64,000 bases of DNA. It comes from Vreelandella neptunia (GTDB lineage Bacteria > Pseudomonadota > Gammaproteobacteria > Pseudomonadales > Halomonadaceae). The translations under genes were made by a program, and so were the position numbers. Positions 8,583 to 15,964 of the stretch are shown in pieces. The notes under the pieces are model-generated. The model was not told where the DNA came from. It saw only the letters and a list, made by a program, of their open reading frames with translations, and searched no databases. Each line of letters begins with the position of its first letter. Positions within the stretch are counted from its first letter, which is position 1. The stretch covers positions 59,634-123,633 of the forward strand of contig NZ_JAKVTW010000015.1 in NCBI RefSeq assembly GCF_022489065.1, in the 5' to 3' direction.

Positions 8583-9434
8583 TTAACGATTTTTTAAACG
8601 GCGGTATGAATAGTACCAGCCTGTGACAAGCCCCACGAGTAGCCCACCCAAGTGTGCCTCATTGGCTACATTGCCAAAGCCAACGCTGCCCGCCATATCT
8701 GTCATGGTGAACACCATCCAGCCGAGCATAAATACCACCAGCATCTGGGGTACAAAAAATCCACTGAGGGGTACCCGTCGAGACATCAACCAAACGTGTG
8801 CCAGCAACGCGTAAACCACCCCCGACATACCACCAAACAGTACGGTACCTGTCATGTATTGAGCGATGTTTGCACCAATACCCGCCACGATAAGCAGCAA
8901 TAGCATGGTACGGCTGCCCTGTAGCGCCTCTATTTGACGACCGAAGTACCACACCCACATCAGATTAAAAATCAGATGCATCCAACCAAAATGCAGAAAG
9001 GCAGGCGAGAGTAAGCGCCACACTTGGCCGGAAGTAAGCGTTTGTGACAGCGTACCGAATACCAGCTCACCACCTGAAAGGCCGATGGGCACAATGGTTA
9101 ACGTTACGATCAGTTGGTCACCAAAGATGCCTATTAGGGCAAATATCACCAGACTGATTGCGACCATCAGCGCTGTTACCGGCACTTTTTTTAGATAAGC
9201 CAGGGAGGTGGTCATGTTGCGTGAATGCTTGACCGAATGCTGAAGTTCCAAGGGCTCACCTCGGTTCCAGCGCTCTACCAATGATGTTAGTTCATCGCTT
9301 TGGCGTGGGTCGGCGATCCATAGCAGCTGGCCGTCGGCTTCATCGGTAATACGGTGGCCTATACGGTGTCGCCAAAGCGCCTGGCGCAATTCGCTCGTAT
9401 CCGCGTGATCAGGCAAAAGCATCACTGGATGCAT
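8583..9434 (-). CDS. glpG: Rhomboid intramembrane serine protease (GlpG-like)
   Basis: 283 residues: a soluble N-terminal domain of about 95 residues, as in GlpG, then six predicted membrane helices. The catalytic serine sits in GGMSGVVYAL (about residue 203) and the catalytic histidine in NEAHLGGLLVG (about residue 260). The WMHLIFNLMWVWYFG stretch holds the conserved H-N of the oxyanion region. It cleaves membrane proteins within the bilayer; substrates are unknown. AGAGGGA precedes the ATG. First gene of a leftward group with yeaC and DUF2797. Confidence 0.88.
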   Translation of the reverse strand: MHPVMLLPDHADTSELRQALWRHRIGHRITDEADGQLLWIADPRQSDELTSLVERWNRGEPLELQHSVKHSRNMTTSLAYLKKVPVTALMVAISLVIFALIGIFGDQLIVTLTIVPIGLSGGELVFGTLSQTLTSGQVWRLLSPAFLHFGWMHLIFNLMWVWYFGRQIEALQGSRTMLLLLIVAGIGANIAQYMTGTVLFGGMSGVVYALLAHVWLMSRRVPLSGFFVPQMLVVFMLGWMVFTMTDMAGSVGFGNVANEAHLGGLLVGLVTGWYYSYRRLKNR

Positions 9435-9502
9435 ACTATCCCTCTAATCAATGCGCTGACGGCATGCTGACCGTAGCGAGTAGGTATTTACCAACAAACA
9501 GG

Positions 9503-9645
9503 CAAAAAAAAACCGGCGGTGGGGACCGCCGGAGAATAAAAGCAAGGGATCATTCAAGGGAACACTTACTCTGATAGCCGACGGCAGGGTTAGTTCAGCC
9601 GTTTTGCAAATTTTATGTAACGATATGTAATTTTTTAGTAGCGCG
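9503..9645 (-). ncRNA. Candidate sRNA or sRNA-like 3' UTR (copy 1)
   Basis: The gap after the metallophosphatase gene, read leftward, holds a short structured stretch, then the box TGATCCCTTGCTT (complement of 9540-9552), then a strong hairpin with a T-tract. The same 13-nt box occupies the same position in the element at 13862-14000, and the 30 nt upstream are also similar in outline (CTGA..TA.. and a CTATCAG/ATAGCAG block). A second CCCTTG lies just before the box here. This copy could be an independent sRNA or an RNA processed from the 3' end of the metallophosphatase mRNA. Confidence 0.35.
9504..9532 (-). terminator. Rho-independent terminator
   Basis: An 8-bp perfect stem (9513-9520 with 9525-9532, CCGGCGGT arm) with a GGGG loop on the plus strand. 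Nine A's at 9504-9512 read as a T-tract on the minus strand. It ends leftward transcripts from nadK-metallophosphatase or from the candidate RNA. Confidence 0.85.
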
Positions 9646-9647
9646 GG

Positions 9648-10664
9648 CTAATCGAAGTCGATTTCCCAGGGTTTAGGCAACGCCCGCTCCTCTTTTGGCA
9701 CTTTAATCCAAACAAAGTGATCGGCATTTAATGCTGCCTCACCACTCCAACGATAAGCGACTAAACGTCCATATTTTACCGCACTGTAGTCTAGACAGGC
9801 GATATTGCGTGCGGGTAGCGCCGGAATTCCTTCGCACCAGTAGTGGCCGATAAATAGTGGAGGTTGTTCTGGCCCATAGTAACTTAATTGTTGTCGCTCT
9901 TCGGCTGAGAGTTCGCGCGCTTCGAGATCACCAGGCAAATTATCCGGCTGGAAAACCACATCGCCCCACTGCTGAGGGGCCTCGGCCCAAAAGTGGGCGC
10001 GAAAACTTTTCCGCGTAAAGCCATCACCAGAGTGTATCGCAATCCCTTCTGGCAAGGTGACATGCGGCCCCCGGGTGAGACGATCTAATATCCGAAACGC
10101 CTGGGTGGAAGGGTCTGTCGATTCGACCAAGAACTGCGAATCCATGCAGCGATCAGGACGGCGCTGCTTGAGCTCCTCGATCAACTTATCATCCCAACAC
10201 GCATGCACTACGCGAATGCCATCTATCTCTAGGCAGAGCGGGATGGTTTTAAACCATGCCAGAGTATCGTCCCACTCGTTGGTAAAGTCGCGATACTGCT
10301 CCAGGGTATCTTGGATAATTCGGTTATGACGTGGCGTATGCTCTCGTAGCCAGCGTTTATGGCTACCTGCAGGGCCAGGATGGGTATACGCCAAGGCATT
10401 ATATTCATGGTTACCCATGACGATATACGCTTCATCCTGTTCCACCATGCGGCGGGCAATGGTCACCGCCAAACGAATACGCGGCCCGCGGTCTATCAAA
10501 TCTCCCAGGAAAATTACCTTGCGACGTGGATGCCTATATACACCGCTGCGCTGGTGATAACCCAATTTCTCCAGCAATGCGGCCAGCGTTGCGCCACAGC
10601 CATGGACATCGCCTATCAGGTCATACCCTTCCAGCGGAGGCCTGCCTTGCGTTTCACGCTGCAT
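9648..10664 (-). CDS. Metallophosphoesterase
   Basis: 338 residues of the calcineurin-like phosphoesterase superfamily. Metal-binding blocks are visible in order: GDVHGC (about 19-24), GDLIDRGP (about 52-59) and GNHE (about 84-87). The arrangement resembles the diadenosine tetraphosphatase/PrpE and serine/threonine phosphatase group, so a phosphatase or Np4N hydrolase activity is plausible but the substrate is not shown. A strong ribosome binding site (GGGGGA) precedes the ATG. It starts 2 nt after the nadK stop, so the two genes are an operon, hinting at a nucleotide-metabolism role. Confidence 0.85.
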   Translation of the reverse strand: MQRETQGRPPLEGYDLIGDVHGCGATLAALLEKLGYHQRSGVYRHPRRKVIFLGDLIDRGPRIRLAVTIARRMVEQDEAYIVMGNHEYNALAYTHPGPAGSHKRWLREHTPRHNRIIQDTLEQYRDFTNEWDDTLAWFKTIPLCLEIDGIRVVHACWDDKLIEELKQRRPDRCMDSQFLVESTDPSTQAFRILDRLTRGPHVTLPEGIAIHSGDGFTRKSFRAHFWAEAPQQWGDVVFQPDNLPGDLEARELSAEERQQLSYYGPEQPPLFIGHYWCEGIPALPARNIACLDYSAVKYGRLVAYRWSGEAALNADHFVWIKVPKEERALPKPWEIDFD

Positions 10665-10666
10665 GC

Positions 10667-11599
10667 TTAATCCCCCAACCGGTGACTCCAGCCTAATTTG
10701 CTGCGAAGCACTTCGTAAAAATTGTGCCCGATAGGATGTACTAGCTGTACGCGCTCTGGCTTACGGGTAATCACCAGAACATCATTGGGCTTTGCTACCG
10801 CCCGCGTTTGCCCATCGCAGCTGATATGGGGGTAAGAGTGGTTGGTTTCACCAATATGAATACGGATTTCGCTAGCGGCATCGACCACGATCGGCCGACT
10901 CGATAACGTATGCGGAAACATCGGCACCAGCGTTACCACATCAAGCTTGGGATGCATTATCGGCCCACCGCCAGAGAGCGCATAAGCCGTGGAGCCCGTC
11001 GGTGTAGCAATAATCAGCCCATCGCTGCGCTGGCTGTAAACAAACTGGCCATCAATAAACAGCTCAAACTCAATCATGCGAACCGCTTTACCGGGGTGCA
11101 GCACCACTTCATTTAACGCATCACCATTACCTACGGCGACTCCATTTCGGTAAAGCACTGCATCAAGCAGGAAACGCTGTTCTATCTCAAACTCCCCTGC
11201 GAGCACCTCACCCACGCGGCTTTCAAGCTCATCCGGCGAGATATCAGTGAGAAACCCCAGGCGGCCGCGGTTAACCCCCAGAATCAGCGTGCCACTACGA
11301 CATAGTGTACGCGCCGCACCCAGCAAGCTGCCATCGCCACCCACCACAATGACCAAGTCGCACAACTCTCCCAGCATGCGGCGGCTAGCTTCCGGTTGAC
11401 CATGATAAGGCAAGGCGGTGGCCGTTCGATCTTCCACCAACACACTGTAGTCATGAGCCACCAGATAGGTGACAAGCCGCTTTAAGGAGTCGACCACTTT
11501 ATCGCTACCCAGGCGACCAATCAGCCCAATGGTTTTAAAGGGTCTGCTGGGGCGTTCGCAGGTAGGCGACATAGCAGTTGGTATTGAGGTGTTGCTCAT
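10667..11599 (-). CDS. nadK: NAD(+) kinase
   Basis: 310 residues, slightly longer than the usual 290-300 because of a polar N-terminal extension; an internal ATG at codon 10 is an alternative start. Key motifs: GGDGSLLGAAR (GGDG nucleotide/phosphate site), and TPTGSTAYALSGGGPI of the NAD-binding domain. It phosphorylates NAD to NADP in the cytosol. A promoter candidate lies directly upstream (11628-11656). Transcribed with the downstream metallophosphoesterase. Confidence 0.93.
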   Translation of the reverse strand: MSNTSIPTAMSPTCERPSRPFKTIGLIGRLGSDKVVDSLKRLVTYLVAHDYSVLVEDRTATALPYHGQPEASRRMLGELCDLVIVVGGDGSLLGAARTLCRSGTLILGVNRGRLGFLTDISPDELESRVGEVLAGEFEIEQRFLLDAVLYRNGVAVGNGDALNEVVLHPGKAVRMIEFELFIDGQFVYSQRSDGLIIATPTGSTAYALSGGGPIMHPKLDVVTLVPMFPHTLSSRPIVVDAASEIRIHIGETNHSYPHISCDGQTRAVAKPNDVLVITRKPERVQLVHPIGHNFYEVLRSKLGWSHRLGD

Positions 11600-11627
11600 T
11601 GGCCGACTCTCGCTAACATAAGTCGCT

Positions 11628-11656
11628 ATTATGGAGACACCTTACGTATCGGGCAA
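11628..11656 (-). promoter_or_regulatory. Putative sigma-70 promoter of nadK
   Basis: Read leftward: TTGCCC (complement of 11651-11656), a 17-nt spacer, then CATAAT (complement of 11628-11633), about 30 nt before the nadK start codon. Four and five of six consensus positions match, and spacing is optimal. Confidence 0.5.
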
Positions 11657-11662
11657 ATAGGC

Positions 11663-12532
11663 TTAGCTAACGGCCACTTGGCGACGCTGGCACCACCAGT
11701 GATTGAGCCACAGTGAAGCCACTATAATAAGTGCCCCCAGTAGCAAGCGCGGAATATCCGCATCGCGGTTCCAAATCACCAGGTTAACGATTAAACCGGC
11801 GGGCACCAGCGCATTATTCATAATCGCCAGCGTACCTGCATCCACCTTGGTGGCGCCCTGATTCCACGCGAAATAACCGACACCAGAGGCCACCAGCCCC
11901 AGCCATGCCAGTACACCCCACTGCAGCGATGTGCTTGGCAGTGCTGCGCTATTACCAAAGAGTAAGTAAGCAGGCAGCGCGACCACCATCGCACCGATAA
12001 AGAACCAACCAAAGACGTTATGCCATGCCAGGGTAGGCGGCAAGTCTGCTGCTAAACGACGATAACCAACCTGCCCCAGAGCGAAACAAAGGTTGGCCCC
12101 TTGCACTACTAAAAAGCCCACCCAGAAACCGCTATCGATACCGTCATAGCGAATGACGCCTGCCCCGAGAACGGCAAGTAGTGCCGTCACAAGATAGATG
12201 GGAGTAAAGCGCCCAAACATTAGGTCATCCAATAGCGCGATATAAATAGGCGTAAAAATGGTGAACAGCAGTACTTCAGGAACTGACAGCAGTAAAAAGG
12301 ATTGATAGAAGAAGGTGTACATAACACCCAACTGGATGGCGCCTAATGCCATTAACGCCAGCCTCTGCTTACCGCGTAGCAAACTGGGTCGTAAAAAAGG
12401 TAAGAACACCAGCATGGCCAGCGCCACCCTTAGGAGCACCGCAAAATAGCTGTCGACCTGCCCCGCCAGATAGACCCCTATCAGCGAAAATGAGAATGCC
12501 CACAGCGCAGTGACGCCAATTAGATAGCCCAT
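11663..12532 (-). CDS. DMT-superfamily transporter (EamA family)
   Basis: 289 residues with ten predicted transmembrane helices arranged as two EamA repeats (about 5-135 and 145-275), ending in a basic tail. EamA proteins export amino acids or other metabolites. The closest-looking subgroup is the carboxylate/amino acid/amine exporters, but the substrate cannot be told from sequence. GAGG lies 7 nt before the ATG. Monocistronic in appearance, between nadK and the Pmp3-like gene. Confidence 0.82.
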   Translation of the reverse strand: MGYLIGVTALWAFSFSLIGVYLAGQVDSYFAVLLRVALAMLVFLPFLRPSLLRGKQRLALMALGAIQLGVMYTFFYQSFLLLSVPEVLLFTIFTPIYIALLDDLMFGRFTPIYLVTALLAVLGAGVIRYDGIDSGFWVGFLVVQGANLCFALGQVGYRRLAADLPPTLAWHNVFGWFFIGAMVVALPAYLLFGNSAALPSTSLQWGVLAWLGLVASGVGYFAWNQGATKVDAGTLAIMNNALVPAGLIVNLVIWNRDADIPRLLLGALIIVASLWLNHWWCQRRQVAVS

Positions 12533-12620
12533 CGTAAACCTCGATTTATAAATCAGTTTACGCGGATTATACGCACTTGGTAGAGAGTGCCAAGTAGTAA
12601 ACGCTCATGGATGTGCTTAG

Positions 12621-13163
12621 TTAACGACGCTGCAACCACCAACATGCATAAACAGCACCGGGTAGCCAGCCAGTTAAGGTTAATAACACAGAGATTGCTA
12701 CCCGTTGACCACCACCGTTAGTTAACCCCACCGCTAGAGGCGGCAGTAGCAGGGCCAGGGCATAATAAGCGAGCTTCAAGGCTTCGGGCTCAGGCACAAG
12801 CTCTGTTTGCTGAGCATGTTGCGCCTTAGCAGATACAGCCTGAACCGGCGCTGGCGTGACTTTTGGGGGCGGCGTAAAGTGCTCTACCGCACTTGAAGCT
12901 GGTGTTGCAGCGGCTTTAGCCGCTCGCTCCTGGGCAACACGATGCGCCTCTTTATCGATTTTCTGCTCTAGTGTTTCAGCCCCATCTGCGAGGTCATCAT
13001 GGTGGCGCTCCCAATCTTCCCAATCATGTGGCGTGCCCGATTTAGGCCGCTGCTGCCCGGATCCACGGGCCCGTTCCCAAGCTTTCTCTTCAAGCGTGTT
13101 TGGGCGATCCGGATCTCGGTCAAGCCCTACCCCTTTGCGGTTTAGATACTCACGTGCATCCAT
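12621..13163 (-). CDS. Pmp3/YqaE-like membrane protein with long cytosolic N-terminus
   Basis: 180 residues. The C-terminal 55 residues form two membrane helices with the pattern LALLLPPLAVGL ... LLTLTGWLPGAVYACWW, the signature of the YqaE/Pmp3 (UPF0057) family. The first 120 residues are polar, charged and Ala/Pro-rich, a long extension compared with the usual 50-60-residue family members. Pmp3 proteins in yeast and plants affect membrane potential under salt stress. A link to osmoadaptation in a halophile is tempting but unproven. GGGAG precedes the ATG. Confidence 0.75.
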   Translation of the reverse strand: MDAREYLNRKGVGLDRDPDRPNTLEEKAWERARGSGQQRPKSGTPHDWEDWERHHDDLADGAETLEQKIDKEAHRVAQERAAKAAATPASSAVEHFTPPPKVTPAPVQAVSAKAQHAQQTELVPEPEALKLAYYALALLLPPLAVGLTNGGGQRVAISVLLTLTGWLPGAVYACWWLQRR

Positions 13164-13403
13164 GAAAGTCTCCCAAATGCCTTAATTAACGACGCGTTAC
13201 TGCGCTTAGAAAATTAATGGCACATTTAATTCAGTACTTACAGCGTTGAATAAAGATAGCGTGTAGGCCGCACGCCATGTGCTAAATCACCTACATTTAA
13301 TAGAGTCGATTCTACCCTAGTGCCTACAAAGACAAATTCGCAAAATGCACTGCCTGTGGTGCTTGTTTGCCACAGCGCTGAATACGATGAGCAAGGAGTA
13401 CCC

Positions 13404-13811
13404 ATGATTAATAAAGCACCCCCCAGCATTGTCCGCGACATCATGTCCCGCGATTGCTACCGCGTCTCGCCCGAAGCCTCAATCACTACGTTAGCCAAGG
13501 GATTAGCCCTGCACCGTTTACCCGGCGCGCCGGTAGTTGACGCCTCTGATCGCATAATCGGCTTTATTTCAGAGCAGGATGTATTGAGCCGTGTGCTTGA
13601 TAGTATTTATCATGGTGACGAAGCGCCGTTGGTTAAAGAGATGATGCGCCACGAAGTACTTAGCGTGTCACCCAATAAGAGCATTACCGACTTGGCGCAA
13701 GAAATGCTCGGCCCCAAACCAAAAGTATATCCGGTAGTAGAACAGCAGCGATTAATAGGTATCGTGACGCGGCGTGATATCCTAATAGCCTTGCTGGCTA
13801 TGCGGCCTTAG
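13404..13811 (+). CDS. CBS domain protein
   Basis: 135 residues starting at the ATG at 13404, with AAGGAG 6 nt upstream. The longer frame from 13320 has no ribosome binding site. Two tandem CBS motifs (about residues 8-65 and 72-130) fill nearly the whole protein, each with the GxPVVD...IIGFISEQD or VYPVVE...LIGIVTRRD pattern. CBS pairs bind adenosine nucleotides and act as energy sensors. With no attached effector domain, it probably regulates a partner protein. Gene neighbours do not identify the partner. Confidence 0.85.
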   Translation: MINKAPPSIVRDIMSRDCYRVSPEASITTLAKGLALHRLPGAPVVDASDRIIGFISEQDVLSRVLDSIYHGDEAPLVKEMMRHEVLSVSPNKSITDLAQEMLGPKPKVYPVVEQQRLIGIVTRRDILIALLAMRP

Positions 13812-13861
13812 TGGCGCCCTTACCGGTCTTGTATTTCATTACCATAACCGTCAATGTTTAG

Positions 13862-14000
13862 ACAAAAAAAACCGCTACTCAACGAGTAGCGGAAGCAAGG
13901 GATCAAAACAATAGAGCCAGAACAACAACTTTAGCGACTGCTATCGCGATGTTGCCTGTACTAACTCAGACACGCTGTGCAGGAAAAGTTCGCAAAAAAG
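13862..14000 (-). ncRNA. Candidate standalone sRNA (copy 2)
   Basis: Between two rightward genes there is a leftward strong terminator with no leftward gene to serve. Directly before its stem, reading leftward, is TGATCCCTTGCTT (complement of 13893-13905), identical over 13 nt to the element at 9540-9552. The upstream block with GAGTTAG...GATAGCAG also resembles copy 1. The CCCTTG core is complementary to AAGGG-type ribosome binding sites, so it could be an sRNA seed. The 5' end is not defined; a weak promoter could lie around 14010-14055. Confidence 0.42.
13863..13892 (-). terminator. Rho-independent terminator in minus orientation
   Basis: A 9-bp perfect stem (13872-13880 with 13884-13892) and a 3-nt loop; the A-run at 13864-13871 becomes a T-tract on the minus strand. 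No annotated leftward gene lies upstream, which supports a small RNA here. Confidence 0.8.
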
Positions 14001-14079
14001 TAAAATTTTCGACCCTTGCGGCGCCAAGCGTATAATTACGGAGCAATTTATCAACGATTGACGCCGAGGAGCACAGCGA

Positions 14080-14439
14080 ATGGCGCTGTATTTGTTAGTG
14101 TTTGGAGTATGCCTGCTGGTGATTGGCGCGGTCATGTTGGTACTGATGACCTCAAGCACCCCACGCTACCGCACTGAACCCAAAGATTTATTGGCGCTAT
14201 TTGATAAAGCGCTTAATAGCCAAGTGAGTGAAACCGAATGGAACGCCATGATCGGTTACCCCATCCGACACAACGAGTACTTGGACGACATCAGACGCCG
14301 GGCCGCCCACTTAATGGAGCAGCACGGAAGACGCTGGATGATTGCCCAGGGCAAACCGTTACTCAATCAAGAAGGCCAAGCAGAACTTCAGGCCCTTCGC
14401 GATCATTTGTCCGCCCATACGGCCCTCCGCCAGCAGTAG
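14080..14439 (+). CDS. Small membrane-anchored protein, function unknown
   Basis: 119 residues: one N-terminal transmembrane helix (about residues 4-25) followed by a charged, helical cytosolic or periplasmic domain with no motif I recognise. GAGGAG lies upstream of the ATG. A TATAAT at 14031-14036 is a possible -10 element. It precedes the AraC-type regulator by 24 nt and may be co-transcribed with it. Confidence 0.65.
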   Translation: MALYLLVFGVCLLVIGAVMLVLMTSSTPRYRTEPKDLLALFDKALNSQVSETEWNAMIGYPIRHNEYLDDIRRRAAHLMEQHGRRWMIAQGKPLLNQEGQAELQALRDHLSAHTALRQQ

Positions 14440-14463
14440 CTGTTGCGGTTCAGGAGACCTGCT

Positions 14464-15297
14464 ATGCCGAGCACTATTCGACAAATTCCGCTAGCCAGCG
14501 CCACACATCACCACACCCATGATTTTCATCAAATAGTGATCACGATGTGCGGCTCGTCTGAATTTGAAATTGAGGGTCTAGGTGGTCGTGTCAACGCGTT
14601 TTCAGGCTGTATCGTGCCCGCCAACCACGAACACTACTACTCGGGTAATGGTTATAATCGGCAATTGATTCTCGACCTGCCTGAAGACGCGCCCGCCTTA
14701 ACGGGTGAAAATCGCGAATTGGTAGCGCTATTTGATGCCCCGCGCTTTTTTGGCCTGGACAACGCACTACGCCACTATCTGGCTTTTATGGAAAGCGAAC
14801 TTGCTCAAGGGTTTGATGCCTCTACCAACTCCTTTCAGCAAGACCGCTTAGCGGCCACCCTTCTAGGCTCCCTTAAAGCACGGTTGGGCGAAGCCAACCC
14901 ATCCAATCAACGACGGCTGGATTTGACGCGCATCAATCGTTTTATTCATCAGCATCTCGCGGAGGAGCTACGCGTCGCCGACTTAGCAAGGCTGGCCTGC
15001 TTGAGCGAGGCACACTTTTCCGACTGTTTTCGCGCCCAAACCGGGCTCTCTCCCTGGCAATACGTAAAACGCCAGCGCCTAAATGCAGCGCGCCAGCTGA
15101 TCTTGCAAAGCCGACTGCCCCTCACTGATATCGCTATTCAAACCGGGTTTGCCAATCAAAGTGCGCTTTCACATGCGTTTCGTCGCAGCTATGGATTATC
15201 GCCTCGCAAATTGCGTCAAGGTAACGCAGCGCCAGTAGCAGTTAGTGCATCAAACGCTGCTTTAGGGCCGCTGGCCGGGCAGCATAAATTCTACTAA
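14464..15297 (+). CDS. AraC family regulator, probable proline-utilisation activator
   Basis: 277 residues from the ATG at 14464, with AGGAG upstream. The N-terminal cupin-like sensor domain begins with HHHTHDFHQIVI (about residues 14-25). The C-terminal double helix-turn-helix domain (about 158-258) contains LRVADLARLACLSEAHFSDCFRAQ and the IAIQTGFANQSALSHAFRR second helix pair. It lies directly upstream of putP and putA. The PutA here lacks its own DNA-binding domain, and in Pseudomonas an AraC-type protein (PruR) activates proline catabolism. Control of put genes is therefore a reasoned inference. The 15891-15928 inverted repeat is one possible target. Confidence 0.8.
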   Translation: MPSTIRQIPLASATHHHTHDFHQIVITMCGSSEFEIEGLGGRVNAFSGCIVPANHEHYYSGNGYNRQLILDLPEDAPALTGENRELVALFDAPRFFGLDNALRHYLAFMESELAQGFDASTNSFQQDRLAATLLGSLKARLGEANPSNQRRLDLTRINRFIHQHLAEELRVADLARLACLSEAHFSDCFRAQTGLSPWQYVKRQRLNAARQLILQSRLPLTDIAIQTGFANQSALSHAFRRSYGLSPRKLRQGNAAPVAVSASNAALGPLAGQHKFY

Positions 15298-15672
15298 AGT
15301 CGTAAAGTCGCTGTTTTTGCCACGGAATTGACACGTTTTGGCGTGAATCCGGCATACACCTGAGTTGGCCGCGCTCTACATTCGCTTATTAGCTTGGGCC
15401 TAACGTCCTGTTATCCATTCGTTGTGTTTAGACTTTCGGGGGCTGCAATGCTAAATGCCAAGAAAATGCGAAACCCAGCCATCTGGCAAATTGATCTCGA
15501 CACACTTATGGCACGCACCAGCGATCACTACCTGCAATGCTTGGTGACTGAGAGAACTGACTGAGAGATCCATTACTAATAACACCGCTGCGTAGGCGGG
15601 AACGCGTCGCCTTTGGCGCTAGGTGATGAGGAAACGGCTCATCCGACATTAACCTGAACAGGGAACTACCTC

Positions 15673-15816
15673 ATGGTTGAAAACAATATAGTGATCGGCT
15701 CTACATTCGTAGCGAACCTGCTGCGGATGCTTGGCATAGGGGTCACAGCTAATAAACGTACCACCAACCTTTCTGATTCTATTTTAGGCGGGCGCTCAAT
15801 AAGGCCAGTAGCGTGA
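15673..15816 (+). pseudogene. 5' remnant of a second sodium/solute symporter (putP-like)
   Basis: A 47-codon frame preceded by AGGGAA. Its translation follows the N-terminus of PutP-type sodium/proline symporters: one helix (FVANLLRMLGIGV), then KRTTNLSDSILGGRSI, the family's conserved ILGGRS(L)GP block at the end of helix 1. After this the frame stops and the remaining 450 codons are absent. Substitutions at normally conserved aromatic sites (Asn and Ser replacing Tyr-like positions) fit decay. The intact putP that follows is a different subtype in this region, so this is not a simple tandem duplicate. It could alternatively be an unrelated short ORF. Confidence 0.55.
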
Positions 15817-15890
15817 AGGGTTAACAAAAAAAATCGTGCGACCACCGGGTCTCTATCCGGTAAATGCGCTGAACCTGTCGGAGTTAGGAG

Positions 15891-15928
15891 TGTACGAAAA
15901 GTCGGCGACCGCAGGCATTTTTCGTACA
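15891..15928. promoter_or_regulatory. 10-bp inverted repeat upstream of putP
   Basis: TGTACGAAAA (15891-15900) and its exact complement TTTTCGTACA (15919-15928), 18 nt apart, end 36 nt before the putP start. It could be an operator, for example for the AraC-type regulator (whose sites are usually direct repeats), or an mRNA hairpin near the ribosome binding site. There is no T-tract of terminator type. Confidence 0.45.
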
Positions 15929-15964
15929 AGACTTAGCCCCGTTCTGACGAACTGGAGAAGTTTT

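Larger units (their letters stand above)
15298..15964. other. 667-bp gap with promoter-like site and gene remnant
   Basis: No intact gene is seen. From left: a TTGACA at 15328 and an overlapping sigma-54-like GG/GC pair with correct 12-nt spacing (15340-15341 and 15352-15353); a 38-codon open frame (15448-15564) that I do not recognise and do not call; the putP-like 5' remnant (15673-15816); and a 10-bp inverted repeat (15891-15928) in front of putP. The layout looks like the scar of a deleted or decayed transporter gene, with its upstream control region still present. Confidence 0.5.

Noticed and set aside
15448..15564. 38-codon open frame in the gap before putP
   Set aside because: Weak ribosome binding site and no resemblance I can name; noted in the gap description only.
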